Assembly: GCA_016786615.1 (NCBI GenBank)
Contig: JAEUVX010000002.1
Location: forward strand, 310,001-374,000
DNA from: Flavipsychrobacter sp.
GTDB lineage: Bacteria; Bacteroidota; Bacteroidia; Chitinophagales; Chitinophagaceae
Direction: 5' to 3'
Length of the DNA stretch: 64,000 nucleotides
Positions 26,314-34,952 of this stretch are shown here, piece by piece. Every line of letters begins with the position of its first letter. Position 1 is the first letter of the stretch. Position numbers and translations under genes: made by a program. The notes under the pieces were generated by a model. It was not told the DNA's origin. It made no database searches and saw only the letters and a list, made by a program, of their open reading frames with translations.

Positions 26314-27871
26314 TATTAGAACATCTGAAGCGAACAAAGTAGTTGTACAAGAGCTTACCAGGAAACTGAATCTTGGTACAGAGAACTATGTCTCAAGAAT
26401 TGCTTTCTCTTACTCCCTCTCCAGAAACCTAAGGTTAGACCTTGAAAAAGATTTATTGGATAGTAAGGGCAAAGAATATAAAGATGATATACTTTTTGGT
26501 AAATATCGGGATTACTATATCGCCCTTATTTGTCAGCAATACAATCTGTACAAGTCCGACAAGGATATCGGAAAGTATATAAAAATGCACATTGATCACG
26601 GGTTAATTCTTATCAACAAAATATTTGTTGATAATCCTAACTACTCAGGTTTAGACTTTTTATTGGAAAGCATTGAAAGGGGCATTGAAAAGCTAGACGA
26701 GGGCGAAGTCACTAATGATGCAATTTTATGGGATGAGAAAACTCGTAAAATTAGAATTGTGAACAAAAAGTTCTATTCAGAAGCGATAAAAATATTAGTA
26801 GGAAAAGACTTCGAGGGTGACAATATCTACTTCAACATTAATGATACGTCTATACACAATAATGGCCACGTCGCTGTTGCCGGCAACTCCGGCACAGGTA
26901 AAACCTACTTTGCTAATAGCTTTCTCCGCCAAATAGTAGAAGAGTCAAAGGGTAACGTGAATTTCATCTATTTGGATTTTAAAGGTCTAAAAAAGGAGGA
27001 TGAAAAAGCACTAAAGCCATTTTTTGATAAAACCCAAGCTGTCTATATAGATGCGCCACAAACCCAATTTCCTCTAAACCCACTTTCATTCATTGATAAT
27101 GTCAATGAAAAGAATAAGATTATGGGCATTAATAAATTTGTCGATATAATAACCAACTACTCAAATATTGGTAAAAATCAGCAGCAAACTTTAAAAGATG
27201 CAACGCGTGAAGTATTTGGCGAAATGAAGAATGGGCAGTACCCATCTTTTAAACAAATCTACGACAAGGTAATTGCTATTGAAGGAGATAAGGCAACTAC
27301 TTTGAGAGAAATACTCCAAAGTCTAAGCGAACTTGATTTATTTGAAGTGAAGGTAGATGCTAAAAATAGTTTTCTTAATAAGAATTATTATTTAAGCCTT
27401 TCAGGCGATTTGCCTAAATCCGTTCGTTTCACTTCTGTTTTTCTTATAATAAACTACATCTACAACATCTTTATGAACATGGATAATGCCCCCATTGAGG
27501 GCAAGTTCCAAGGAATGAGGTATGTTGTTTTAATCGATGAAGCACATGTAATTTTTAAAGAGAAGAAATCCCAGGATTTGCTGGAAAAAATTCTCAGGGA
27601 AATCCGATCTAAAGGAGTTTCAGTTGTTTTACTATCGCAAGGAATAGAGGAATTTAATCAGCCATCTTTTGACTTTAGCAGCATGTGTGAAACTGCATTC
27701 CTATTCGACATAAAGGATAAGACAAATCTAAAGATGATGTCTAAATTCTTGGGGCTTGGTGAAAAAGACATGCAAAAGTTGAAGACAAGTATGGAGAAAA
27801 TTAAAAAATACCAACTCACCTCCAATCTGAAAGAATATAAAGCAGGTGAATTATTTCAAACTGTCAAATAA
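26303..27871 (+). CDS. dndE: DndE domain fused to a HerA/FtsK-like ATPase
   Basis: 522 residues. Residues 1-115 look like DndE (DUF1832): an N-terminal IRTSEANKVVVQELTRKL followed by NYVSRIAFSYSLS and later KYRDYYIALICQQY and MHIDHGLILI. DndE alone is normally about 110-130 residues. From residue 170 on there is a P-loop ATPase: Walker A GNSGTGKT (194-201), Walker B VVLIDEAH (408-415), a sensor-like VVLLSQGIEEF and an arginine-rich segment around ILREIRSKG, as in DUF87/HerA translocases. This joins the modification subunit to a DNA motor. Whether the motor takes the role of DptH in restriction or serves modification is not known from sequence. Confidence 0.85.
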   Translation: MLINIRTSEANKVVVQELTRKLNLGTENYVSRIAFSYSLSRNLRLDLEKDLLDSKGKEYKDDILFGKYRDYYIALICQQYNLYKSDKDIGKYIKMHIDHGLILINKIFVDNPNYSGLDFLLESIERGIEKLDEGEVTNDAILWDEKTRKIRIVNKKFYSEAIKILVGKDFEGDNIYFNINDTSIHNNGHVAVAGNSGTGKTYFANSFLRQIVEESKGNVNFIYLDFKGLKKEDEKALKPFFDKTQAVYIDAPQTQFPLNPLSFIDNVNEKNKIMGINKFVDIITNYSNIGKNQQQTLKDATREVFGEMKNGQYPSFKQIYDKVIAIEGDKATTLREILQSLSELDLFEVKVDAKNSFLNKNYYLSLSGDLPKSVRFTSVFLIINYIYNIFMNMDNAPIEGKFQGMRYVVLIDEAHVIFKEKKSQDLLEKILREIRSKGVSVVLLSQGIEEFNQPSFDFSSMCETAFLFDIKDKTNLKMMSKFLGLGEKDMQKLKTSMEKIKKYQLTSNLKEYKAGELFQTVK

Positions 27872-27877
27872 ATCATT

Positions 27878-28492
27878 ATGAGTGGCTTCCAAATATCTGA
27901 TTGGATTTTCTTTTTCACTAAAGAACAAGTAAAATTGGTCAACGATGTTAAGATAAGAGAGAAAGTAATATCAGATTTTAAATCCTGGATTTTAATCTCA
28001 ATTATTCTACCGTTTTTCACCTATTTACTTGCGGCAATATTTAATGTTTTGCTTTGTGATAATATTGGAATGGTAATGAGTGACTGGCCCAAAATATTTA
28101 TCAATGGCTCGCTACCCATAATATCATTTGGCATTATATCTTCCGGTGTACCTTTTCTAATGGAAGATTTGAGTATCTTAAATCCTGAAGTTTCAAGGAT
28201 AAGACGCCGTGTTATGGCAGTAGCACTATTACTATTATTTTTAACGGCAAGCTTCTATATTTTCCAAACTATAAGTGTCATAAATGATCGCCTAGACAAG
28301 GCCGGCAGCGCCCTTGTCTTGTTTCTATCTGTTATTATCGCTTTTTTCTCTGTTTCTGTCGGCTTTAAGATGTTTCTACTTCAAAGCTCATTCCAAAAAG
28401 GAATAGACGAAGAAATTCGCAATAACGCAAATAATATGGTTGCAGCTATTGAGGGCGAAAATAATAATGAGCAAGATGAAGACCCAGCCTAA
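27878..28492 (+). CDS. Four-helix membrane protein in the dnd operon
   Basis: 204 residues, not recognised. Four transmembrane helices are visible: ILISIILPFFTYLLAAIF, IFINGSLPIISFGIISSG, VMAVALLLLFLTASFYIF and ALVLFLSVIIAFFSVSVG. The N-terminal 40 residues and the charged C-terminus (IRNNANNMVAAIEGENNN) are probably cytoplasmic. It starts 6 bases after the dndE fusion and its end overlaps the dndB start, so it belongs to the operon. A membrane protein is not part of the canonical dnd set; a role in sensing phage entry or anchoring is only a guess. Confidence 0.85.
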   Translation: MSGFQISDWIFFFTKEQVKLVNDVKIREKVISDFKSWILISIILPFFTYLLAAIFNVLLCDNIGMVMSDWPKIFINGSLPIISFGIISSGVPFLMEDLSILNPEVSRIRRRVMAVALLLLFLTASFYIFQTISVINDRLDKAGSALVLFLSVIIAFFSVSVGFKMFLLQSSFQKGIDEEIRNNANNMVAAIEGENNNEQDEDPA

Positions 28493-29726
28493 TGTTTTAA
28501 AAGCACAAAGAGTTATACAAAAGAACCAGGAGTTCTTAATTAGTGTTATTACGATTAACGAATTATTGCGTTATACCAGGTATACTGAACGATTGATTGT
28601 AGGGTTTGATGACAATAATGTACCAATATATAATTCGGAAATTCAACGTAAAACAGACGCTTATAAAGTTTCCTTGATTTCTGATTATTTAAAAAATGAT
28701 CCTGATGCGGTTTTCCCAACAAACATTGTTCTCGCGATACCGTCTATGATTATTGATGAATTTGAGGAGGAAGGTAACTTCTTAACAATTACATTTAATT
28801 CGATTGTTGAAGAGGAGTTAAATAAACCCGATGGAAATGTTTACATCTCTATTATAGACGGCCAGCATAGATTGAAAGGGATAGAGGAAGCTATATCGAG
28901 TCTGCGGTTGGAAATGTTAACAATTGACAAGGATAAGTTTCCAAATAAATTTGACAATAGGCTGAAACTGCTTAGAAATATTTTAGAGATACAACTACCA
29001 GTTACCTTTTTTATTGATCCTGTATTAGAATATCAAGCAAGTATCTTTTCAACAATTAATCGAACACAAACTAAGGTATCTGAAAGCCTAGTTTATAGCC
29101 TGTTTGGCCTGACTGATAAAACATCGCCTCAAAAAACATCTCTGGAAGTAACTCTTGCTTTAAATGGTGCAAAAAAATCTCCATTTTATAATAGAATAAA
29201 GCTGGTAGGAAAAAAATATGCGAGAGGTGAGAGCCCTGCTCTTTCTCAAGCCGCAATGGTTAAATCACTTATAAGATGCATTACGCCTAATCTTAGGGAA
29301 GCGGAACGTGAGCGGTTTAAGAAAAGGGAAGAACTTCGAAAAGGGATTACTCCAGAACTATGTTTCCGTAGATACTATGCAGAAGACCAAGACCTAAAAA
29401 TAACGAAAATAATGGTCGCTTACTACACTGCCGTGAAGGACTCTTGGAAGGACTCTGAAGATATTCCATTTTGGGAAATAGACGCTGAGGAAAATATTCT
29501 TCAAACAACCGTTGGCTACGAGGCGTTATTAAATTTGCTGAAACTAATATTGAAAGATATCCAGAGCCAAAATAGCTACAAGGAAGGGGAACTGTTCACA
29601 GATGAAGGATATTCTCCTTATTTAAACCGTATTAAAATAGACTTTAAAGATTTCGAACGTTACCCTAAAACAAGCGTAACAAAAACAGCTTTGCTTCAAG
29701 ACATGCGTGAACAACTTGGCCTATAA
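28467..29726 (+). CDS. dndB: DndB, DGQHR-domain protein (dnd regulator)
   Basis: From the ATG at 28467 (MSKMKTQPNVLKAQ), 419 residues. The DGQHR motif is at residues 131-135 (SIIDGQHRLKG). The ParB-like DGQHR fold in DndB-type proteins is linked to transcriptional control of dnd genes, and the C-terminal half has helical LNLLKLILKDIQSQ-like segments. The start overlaps the end of the preceding membrane gene by 26 bases; GAGGGCG lies ahead of it as a weak SD. It is the last gene of the plus-strand operon. Confidence 0.9.
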   Translation: MSKMKTQPNVLKAQRVIQKNQEFLISVITINELLRYTRYTERLIVGFDDNNVPIYNSEIQRKTDAYKVSLISDYLKNDPDAVFPTNIVLAIPSMIIDEFEEEGNFLTITFNSIVEEELNKPDGNVYISIIDGQHRLKGIEEAISSLRLEMLTIDKDKFPNKFDNRLKLLRNILEIQLPVTFFIDPVLEYQASIFSTINRTQTKVSESLVYSLFGLTDKTSPQKTSLEVTLALNGAKKSPFYNRIKLVGKKYARGESPALSQAAMVKSLIRCITPNLREAERERFKKREELRKGITPELCFRRYYAEDQDLKITKIMVAYYTAVKDSWKDSEDIPFWEIDAEENILQTTVGYEALLNLLKLILKDIQSQNSYKEGELFTDEGYSPYLNRIKIDFKDFERYPKTSVTKTALLQDMREQLGL

Positions 29727-29741
29727 TGAGTATTCAAAAAC

Positions 29742-29785
29742 ACACAATCATACAAGCTGCTTTAGCAGATTGTGTAGTATTTATT
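29742..29785. terminator. Hairpin between the convergent dnd transcripts
   Basis: ACACAATC / GATTGTGT (29742-29749 and 29768-29775) with an inner CTGC-TTTA-GCAG stem, then AGTATTTATT. It lies between dndB and the nuclease gene and could stop either transcript. Confidence 0.5.
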
Positions 29786-29821
29786 ACCGCATTCTCCATT
29801 TTGTCTAAATAATTTTTCTAA

Positions 29822-31285
29822 CTAGTGGTGACTGACAATGGGCATCAAAACATCACTATATCTTAACAAAATCTCTTCATTTTGTTTTAGTCTTAATTCG
29901 ATTTCATCTTTAGTCCACCAATCTACCTGATAGGCTTTTTTCAAAGATTCCAGATGGCTAATAAGCGAACTAGTGATATAATTCGATACAACTAAAAAGT
30001 ACCCGTCTGACTCATGAAGGTCGATCGTGTCTCTGATATCTTTTACTAAAGCCTTCCCAATTGATCGATTATGGGCTTTACATTGGATCACAATCTTTAG
30101 ACTTGTCTTAGCTTTTAAATTTTCTAATTCAACAAGTCCATATTCGCGAACACTAACTTGGGCAATAAGGTCTCTTCCGTTATCACCCTCATTTGTAAGA
30201 CCAGATTTCCTTACGTTTGAAAACCCTCTTTCCTTTTCCATTAATTCTTTAACGAGAGATTCGAACCTTTTACCATTAATTTTCTCATTCCAAATAAATG
30301 TACTCGGAGGGAATACGAGTCTTGATTCAATCTGATGGCGTTTTCTGAGCTTTTCCTTTTCTACTCTAAAGGCTTCGATACCAGATTTTGTATTTTTTGC
30401 AATCATGAAATTTGTACCAAATGCGATAACCTGGTTTTCAAGCGGAATCCAATAAATAGCGCTTTCTACAGGCTCAAGATTATTAATATACTTTGTCATT
30501 AATCGCATTGTATTTCGGTTCACATAGTTATTTGAGGAATCCGATATAAACATATATCCGTTTATTGAATTGACTTTTTTTAATTCAGCTCTATTTACAA
30601 GAAATGATTTTATAACACCTACTAACTCAGGGTTTTCAATAACAGCTATGCCTTCTTGAAAATTTCTATAGTAGTTCCACGAAGGGTGCCGTCTGTAACA
30701 GGAGTTAACTCTCGTTTCATTGTAGGGGATAATTCTATTTATTTTTGCTATAAATTCGGGAGGTGCCTTCCAGTTGAAAAACTCAACTAGATTTGATTTC
30801 TTTTTGCAATCATTACAGAAGCAGCCAACAGATTTCCAAAAGAACTCCTCAAAAATGACAACGCTTAGCAACAGTTCTTCAATTATTGTAATTAACTGTG
30901 GCGAATTTAAATCACCTATCAATTTTGAGTTGTATTGTATTCCGATGCAGTGTGTGAAGTCAATCTCGCTTTCAATCAACCCCATGCTATTCATCGCATA
31001 AATTAAATGAAAAGAAATACCGATTCTATTAATTCTTAAAAAGGAAGCAAAAGCAAGTGTTATAACATCGTGGAGATCCGTTCGGTCGCCATCATAGTTC
31101 CATGACGTAGTTTTACAGGATAAAACAAAGTTTGGTATATTCTCTTTATATGAAAGACTAATCTGTATTCCTGTAAAGGAATTTAGCTCTAATCTAATTG
31201 ATTTGTCGCCTATTGTTGCCCTGCAACCATTCCAACTTGAATTAATATTGTTAGCTAAAGCTTCGAGTGTAATTTCATTATTCAT
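29822..31285 (-). CDS. Mrr-like restriction endonuclease, C-terminal PD-(D/E)XK domain
   Basis: 487 residues. The last 140 residues form an Mrr_cat domain: FESLVKELMEKERGF, then GDNGRDLIAQV (Asp368 and Asp372) and IVIQCKAHN (Gln401-x-Lys403). The QxK form is common in type IV nucleases that cut modified DNA. Residues 1-340 are not recognised; they have a CFCNDCKKK cysteine cluster near residue 155. The gene overlaps the dndA stop by 8 bases, the strongest evidence that it works with the sulfur system, possibly as the restriction part. It is convergent with dndB, so not in the same transcript as dndC-dndE. Confidence 0.82.
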   Translation of the reverse strand: MNNEITLEALANNINSSWNGCRATIGDKSIRLELNSFTGIQISLSYKENIPNFVLSCKTTSWNYDGDRTDLHDVITLAFASFLRINRIGISFHLIYAMNSMGLIESEIDFTHCIGIQYNSKLIGDLNSPQLITIIEELLLSVVIFEEFFWKSVGCFCNDCKKKSNLVEFFNWKAPPEFIAKINRIIPYNETRVNSCYRRHPSWNYYRNFQEGIAVIENPELVGVIKSFLVNRAELKKVNSINGYMFISDSSNNYVNRNTMRLMTKYINNLEPVESAIYWIPLENQVIAFGTNFMIAKNTKSGIEAFRVEKEKLRKRHQIESRLVFPPSTFIWNEKINGKRFESLVKELMEKERGFSNVRKSGLTNEGDNGRDLIAQVSVREYGLVELENLKAKTSLKIVIQCKAHNRSIGKALVKDIRDTIDLHESDGYFLVVSNYITSSLISHLESLKKAYQVDWWTKDEIELRLKQNEEILLRYSDVLMPIVSHH

Positions 31286-32462
31286 ATAACATCATGGACC
31301 GAAGTGATTGAATTGTATTTTTCAGGGCGACGATTGTAGTGTCTATTTCATGTTTAGAATTAAATCTTCCAAGACTAAACCTAATACTTGAATAAGCTTC
31401 AATTTCGCTTAGCCCCATCCCAATTAAAACATGGCTCGGTGCAATACTGGTTGAAGTACATGCACTACCATTGCTGACTGCTATTAGCGGTATGTTTTCA
31501 TCGCTATTGCTTAAGCCAATAATCATCGCATCGCTGTCAACACCTTTAAAACAGATATTGGCGACATTATAGATTCTATTATTGAAATCACCATTTACCT
31601 TTGTACCATCAATTTTTAATAACTCAGTTTGTAGGTAATCGCGTAGTTGGGCGATTTCAATAGACTCTTTTTTCATCGATTGCTGGGCTAGTTCGCAAGC
31701 CTTACCCAAAGCAACAATTCCTGGGACATTTAATGTGCCACTTCTATAGCCTCTTTCGTGCCCGCCTCCATGTATTAGTGCAGGGATTTTCACTTTATTG
31801 GCCCCCCTTTGCCTTATGTACAAAGCACCAACTCCCTTAGGTGCATATAACTTATGCCCGCTCATCGCTAGTAAATCTATACCATAGGTATCGACTGAAA
31901 TGTCAATTTTGCCAACGGCTTGAGTCGCATCACAAAAAAACAATGCACCTGCCTTATGGGTTAGGGAAGATATTTCAACAATTGGCTGAATGACACCAGT
32001 TTCGTTGTTAGAGAACATTACGGCCACTAAAATTGTGGTTGGTCGTAAAGCATTCGTCAAATCATTCAAGTCAATGAGCCCATTTTCATTGACTGGCAAG
32101 TATGTTACTTCCAATCCTCTACTTTCTAGATATTTAAGGGTATCTAACGTGGCAGTATGTTCAGTACATACAGTAATGATATGGTTGCCCTTGGTGGAAT
32201 AATTTTCTGCAACACCTTTAATTGCAAGGTTGATTGCTTCTGTCGCTCCAGAGGTGAATATTACTTCGTTCAATTGAGCACCGATTAAGTTAGCCACCTG
32301 ACCACGCGCTTTTTTCACAGCATCATTTGCAACAACTCCGAACTGATGTGTTGAAGATGCATTTGCAAAGTTATTCGTGAGAAATGGAAGCATCACCTCC
32401 AATACTCTAGGATCGACCTGCGTAGTCGCATTATTGTCCAGATATATAATTTCTTTGTCCAC
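31278..32462 (-). CDS. dndA: Cysteine desulfurase, DndA type
   Basis: A 394-residue class V PLP enzyme that takes sulfur from L-cysteine as a persulfide. YLDNNATTQVDP is the N-terminal signature, the PLP lysine is K204 in SGHKLYAPKG, and the catalytic Cys is C335 in VSNGSACTSTS; TEHTA is present for PLP stacking. Given dndC-E nearby, it is the expected sulfur donor for DNA phosphorothioation rather than an IscS, although it is closely related to IscS and could serve both. It is expressed divergently from the plus-strand operon and overlaps the nuclease gene by 8 bases. Confidence 0.9.
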   Translation of the reverse strand: MDKEIIYLDNNATTQVDPRVLEVMLPFLTNNFANASSTHQFGVVANDAVKKARGQVANLIGAQLNEVIFTSGATEAINLAIKGVAENYSTKGNHIITVCTEHTATLDTLKYLESRGLEVTYLPVNENGLIDLNDLTNALRPTTILVAVMFSNNETGVIQPIVEISSLTHKAGALFFCDATQAVGKIDISVDTYGIDLLAMSGHKLYAPKGVGALYIRQRGANKVKIPALIHGGGHERGYRSGTLNVPGIVALGKACELAQQSMKKESIEIAQLRDYLQTELLKIDGTKVNGDFNNRIYNVANICFKGVDSDAMIIGLSNSDENIPLIAVSNGSACTSTSIAPSHVLIGMGLSEIEAYSSIRFSLGRFNSKHEIDTTIVALKNTIQSLRSMMLYE

Positions 32463-32871
32463 GTCCCAAAATTAAGCCAATATACCTATTCCGTGCGTTT
32501 CAACTCTCTATTATCGAGATCAACCTTGTCGTGACTATTAATATACCTGTGTGATATTGATTGTCTGGCACATTCAGACATCTAGCCATTTCTCAAGTAT
32601 TCATACCTCTTTCTATACCTGCCTTACATTTCAATCGTGATTCCTATTGGCGAATATCACACGGCATGAAGCATTAATTCTGCGGCTAAGGTCGCCTTGA
32701 AAACGCCGTAAAATGAACAAGCAAGGATTTGCCGCTGCGCGTTCCTCCTTGCTTGCGGCGTTTCTCTTCGGCTGTTTCCTTGCCTGGAATTAAGCTTATT
32801 CCGATGATTATTAACCGCCAGCTTGTATAGCGCGTGGCCTGCAACATACAGGTTGGCATAAACGAAAAATT
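32463..32871. other. Intergenic stretch with possible 26-residue membrane peptide
   Basis: Between dndA and the small gene at 32872. The right half is GC-richer. A plus-strand frame at 32713-32793 (ATG to TAA) would code a 26-residue peptide, MNKQGFAAARSSLLAAFLF and so on, with a single hydrophobic helix. Similar leaders occur near mobile-element genes in Bacteroidota, but I cannot show that it is translated. No repeat or structural RNA was seen. Confidence 0.4.
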
Positions 32872-33252
32872 GTGAATACAAATTTGAAGAAAGACCAAAA
32901 GAATGGAATTGCTAAACTGCCAATCCCTAATGTACAGACACCAATTACTAAGCCTCAAAATGACAAGGCTGCTGACACAGTGAAGCCATCTTTAGACGAG
33001 CGTATCCAGAAAGTCGAAGAACTTCGCTCTCTGACTTGGAAACGTCAGAATACGCTTAATACACTGCACAACTTGCGCGGCTTTACCTTTGCAAGCGATG
33101 AGAATTGCAAGCTTGTATTGATGGATAGCCAGAATAACAAGTTTGAAACAAACAATACCAACCTCATTACAATGCTAACATCCTACTTTATCGCAGTACT
33201 TGGGGACAAGGTTTCCGCACTTGACGATGAAATACTGAACTTCAAATTGTAA
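32872..33252 (+). CDS. Small hypothetical protein beside the integrase
   Basis: 126 residues from a GTG at 32872 (MNTNLKKDQKNG). A Lys/Pro-rich N-terminus of about 45 residues leads to a helical region (ERIQKVEELRSLTWKRQNTLNTLHNL) and a small beta region (CKLVLMDSQNNKFETNN). Small proteins with a similar layout lie beside integrases in Bacteroidota elements. It is convergent with the integrase and shares the terminator at 33269. Function unknown. Confidence 0.7.
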   Translation: MNTNLKKDQKNGIAKLPIPNVQTPITKPQNDKAADTVKPSLDERIQKVEELRSLTWKRQNTLNTLHNLRGFTFASDENCKLVLMDSQNNKFETNNTNLITMLTSYFIAVLGDKVSALDDEILNFKL

Positions 33253-33268
33253 TAATAATTTGAAGTTT

Positions 33269-33298
33269 AAACTCCGTGGAATGCTCCACGGAGTTTTT
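33269..33298. terminator. Bidirectional terminator between small gene and integrase
   Basis: A perfect 12-bp stem AAACTCCGTGGA / TCCACGGAGTTT (33269-33280 and 33285-33296), loop ATGC, followed by TTATTTT on the plus strand. It lies between two convergent genes and overlaps the integrase stop. Confidence 0.85.
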
Positions 33299-34568
33299 AT
33301 TTTATGCAAATCTTGTTCATCCATTCTAGCTTATGTTCTAAGGTTGGGCCGCTGCCATATTTAGGGCGATTGAATTTGTGTCCCATCAATTCAGCCTGTA
33401 CCCTATCTGGTGCATTGGCAGCTAATAGCCTATCTTGAAAGCTATGCCGGAATGAGTATAACGAATGATTTTCTGTAGGAAGTAGATCATGCTCCCGTAG
33501 GAATTTGTTCAATAGCCCTGTAAGACTATCCGTTTTGTCCCTGTATCGTGTAAATCCATTTGGCAGGTTTTTGAATGCTTCGAGTGCATATCCTACAAGC
33601 GGTATTTCACGCTCACTGTGAGGTGTTTTGAGTTCACGTTCTTTACGGTCTTTAATACTGATATGTGGAATTTTATCTTGCAGGTTTATATCGCAAGGCA
33701 GCAATCCGGTTAGTTCAGAGGGCCTTGCTCCTGTTTCCGCAGCCACAAACAAAAACCATTTTGCTTGCTCGTTAAGTAAGTCCAGCTTAGAGCTATGTAG
33801 GATTGTACTGATTTGTTCCGTTGATAGCGGAAGCCTGGTTTGTTTATGCCTGGACTTGATTTTAATTTTCTTGAACAGGTGGGCAATATCCAGCCCTAAT
33901 TTCAGATGATCTGATATGGTTTCAAAAATCACCTTCAGGTGAATGAAATCTTTATTTGCCGTATCCGGGTTCATGTCGTCCTTATCAATTCGCCCAAGCC
34001 ACCAATCCCTGAAGACGAGCATATCTTCGCGGGTAATTGTCGTAAGCTCTTTATTCCCGACAGCTTTAATAAAGTTTGCAATTGTCCGCTTACGAGGGTT
34101 TTCCCATTTCCTTACCTTATCTAAAGGCTTATTTAGGATTTTGTCTTTCGACAATTCCCAATACTTTTTGAGTGCCTCTTTAACTGTAATCGTGGGTGCA
34201 GGCTTTGCGCCCAATACAGCCTCAACCTGCGGCAAGGAGGCCTCTTTCAAGACCAAAATTCGCTCCACAAGCTCAAGGATGGGCAGGTTGGCTACCACAG
34301 ACATAGGCTCGTAGGAAAACCCCAACTGGCGGGCAATTTTGACGGTTTTACTAAAGCGGGAATTATCGTGCCTGGCTTTGCCTTTTACAAGGTCATGCCA
34401 ATAGGATTCGACCTGTTCGTTAAACACCACAGCCCGCTTTAAGGCAATACTTTTGCTATCCGTTTTGAGGGAAATACGGATATTTTGACGGGTATCGTAT
34501 TCTCGCATTTCTTCCGGTACCCGGCGGTTATAGTAATAATAACCCCGGACTTTAATCAGTCGCATCAT
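33297..34568 (-). CDS. Tyrosine site-specific integrase
   Basis: 423 residues. The N-terminus GYYYYNRRVPEEMREYDTR suggests an AP2-like arm-binding domain of DUF6538 type. The catalytic domain shows VAAETGARPSELTGL (first Arg), SLYSFRHSFQDRL (RHS part of HxxR), AELMGHKFN and the C-terminal nucleophile Tyr in RPKYGSG. It would catalyse integration and excision of the surrounding island. Its leader has several repeated TGTGTGA words that may be arm-type sites. The partner site is probably tRNA-Leu 11 kb to the left, but no repeat was found to prove it. Confidence 0.92.
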   Translation of the reverse strand: MMRLIKVRGYYYYNRRVPEEMREYDTRQNIRISLKTDSKSIALKRAVVFNEQVESYWHDLVKGKARHDNSRFSKTVKIARQLGFSYEPMSVVANLPILELVERILVLKEASLPQVEAVLGAKPAPTITVKEALKKYWELSKDKILNKPLDKVRKWENPRKRTIANFIKAVGNKELTTITREDMLVFRDWWLGRIDKDDMNPDTANKDFIHLKVIFETISDHLKLGLDIAHLFKKIKIKSRHKQTRLPLSTEQISTILHSSKLDLLNEQAKWFLFVAAETGARPSELTGLLPCDINLQDKIPHISIKDRKERELKTPHSEREIPLVGYALEAFKNLPNGFTRYRDKTDSLTGLLNKFLREHDLLPTENHSLYSFRHSFQDRLLAANAPDRVQAELMGHKFNRPKYGSGPTLEHKLEWMNKICIK

Positions 34569-34870
34569 GTGTCACCTATTTTGTGTGATAAAATGTGTGA
34601 CGATTTATAAGGATGCGAAAAACGATTCGTTGATAAAAACGAAAATTGTGTTTCTTTTTAAGAGGATATATGCCAGTTAATAAGCCATAAACTGGCGGAC
34701 AGAGAGTGCGCATTATCGTGCTCCTTAGTTCCGCTTTTGTGTTTTAGTTTTCGACACTTCGTTGCAAGTTTAATTTTCACCGTGTGAAAAAATATTGTCG
34801 CAATTGTGTGAAAACGCTATATCAATATTAGCAAGCATATAAAAGAACGTCAATCATTTTTTGTGTGCTT
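34569..34870. repeat. Repeated TGTGTGA words upstream of the integrase
   Basis: Words of the form (T/C)GTGTGA occur at about 34582, 34594, 34782, 34805 and, as TTGTGTGC, at 34861, in an AT-rich gene-free stretch. Short direct repeats beside a tyrosine integrase gene are typical of arm-type binding sites or of an autoregulatory operator. No core site was identified. Confidence 0.45.
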
Positions 34871-34952
34871 TGCTCTTTTGTCAATCAACACCAATCGAAT
34901 TGAGAGTAACTAATTTCACTTTATCGCGTTCACCTAATGATGAAGCTAAACG

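Larger units (their letters stand above)
22497..34950. mobile_element. Dnd phosphorothioation island at tRNA-Leu
   Basis: From the end of tRNA-Leu to the integrase leader the sequence is clearly AT-richer than the flanking core genes. It carries dndC, dndD, dndE-ATPase, a membrane gene, dndB, an Mrr-like nuclease, dndA, a small gene and a tyrosine integrase. A tRNA-proximal start plus an integrase suggests an integrated genomic island. The right end is not defined: no copy of the tRNA 3' end could be found up to 52 kb. Confidence 0.65.

Noticed and set aside
26303..26650. Separate small dndE gene
   Set aside because: The DndE-like part reads through without a stop into the ATPase; no internal start or frameshift seen.
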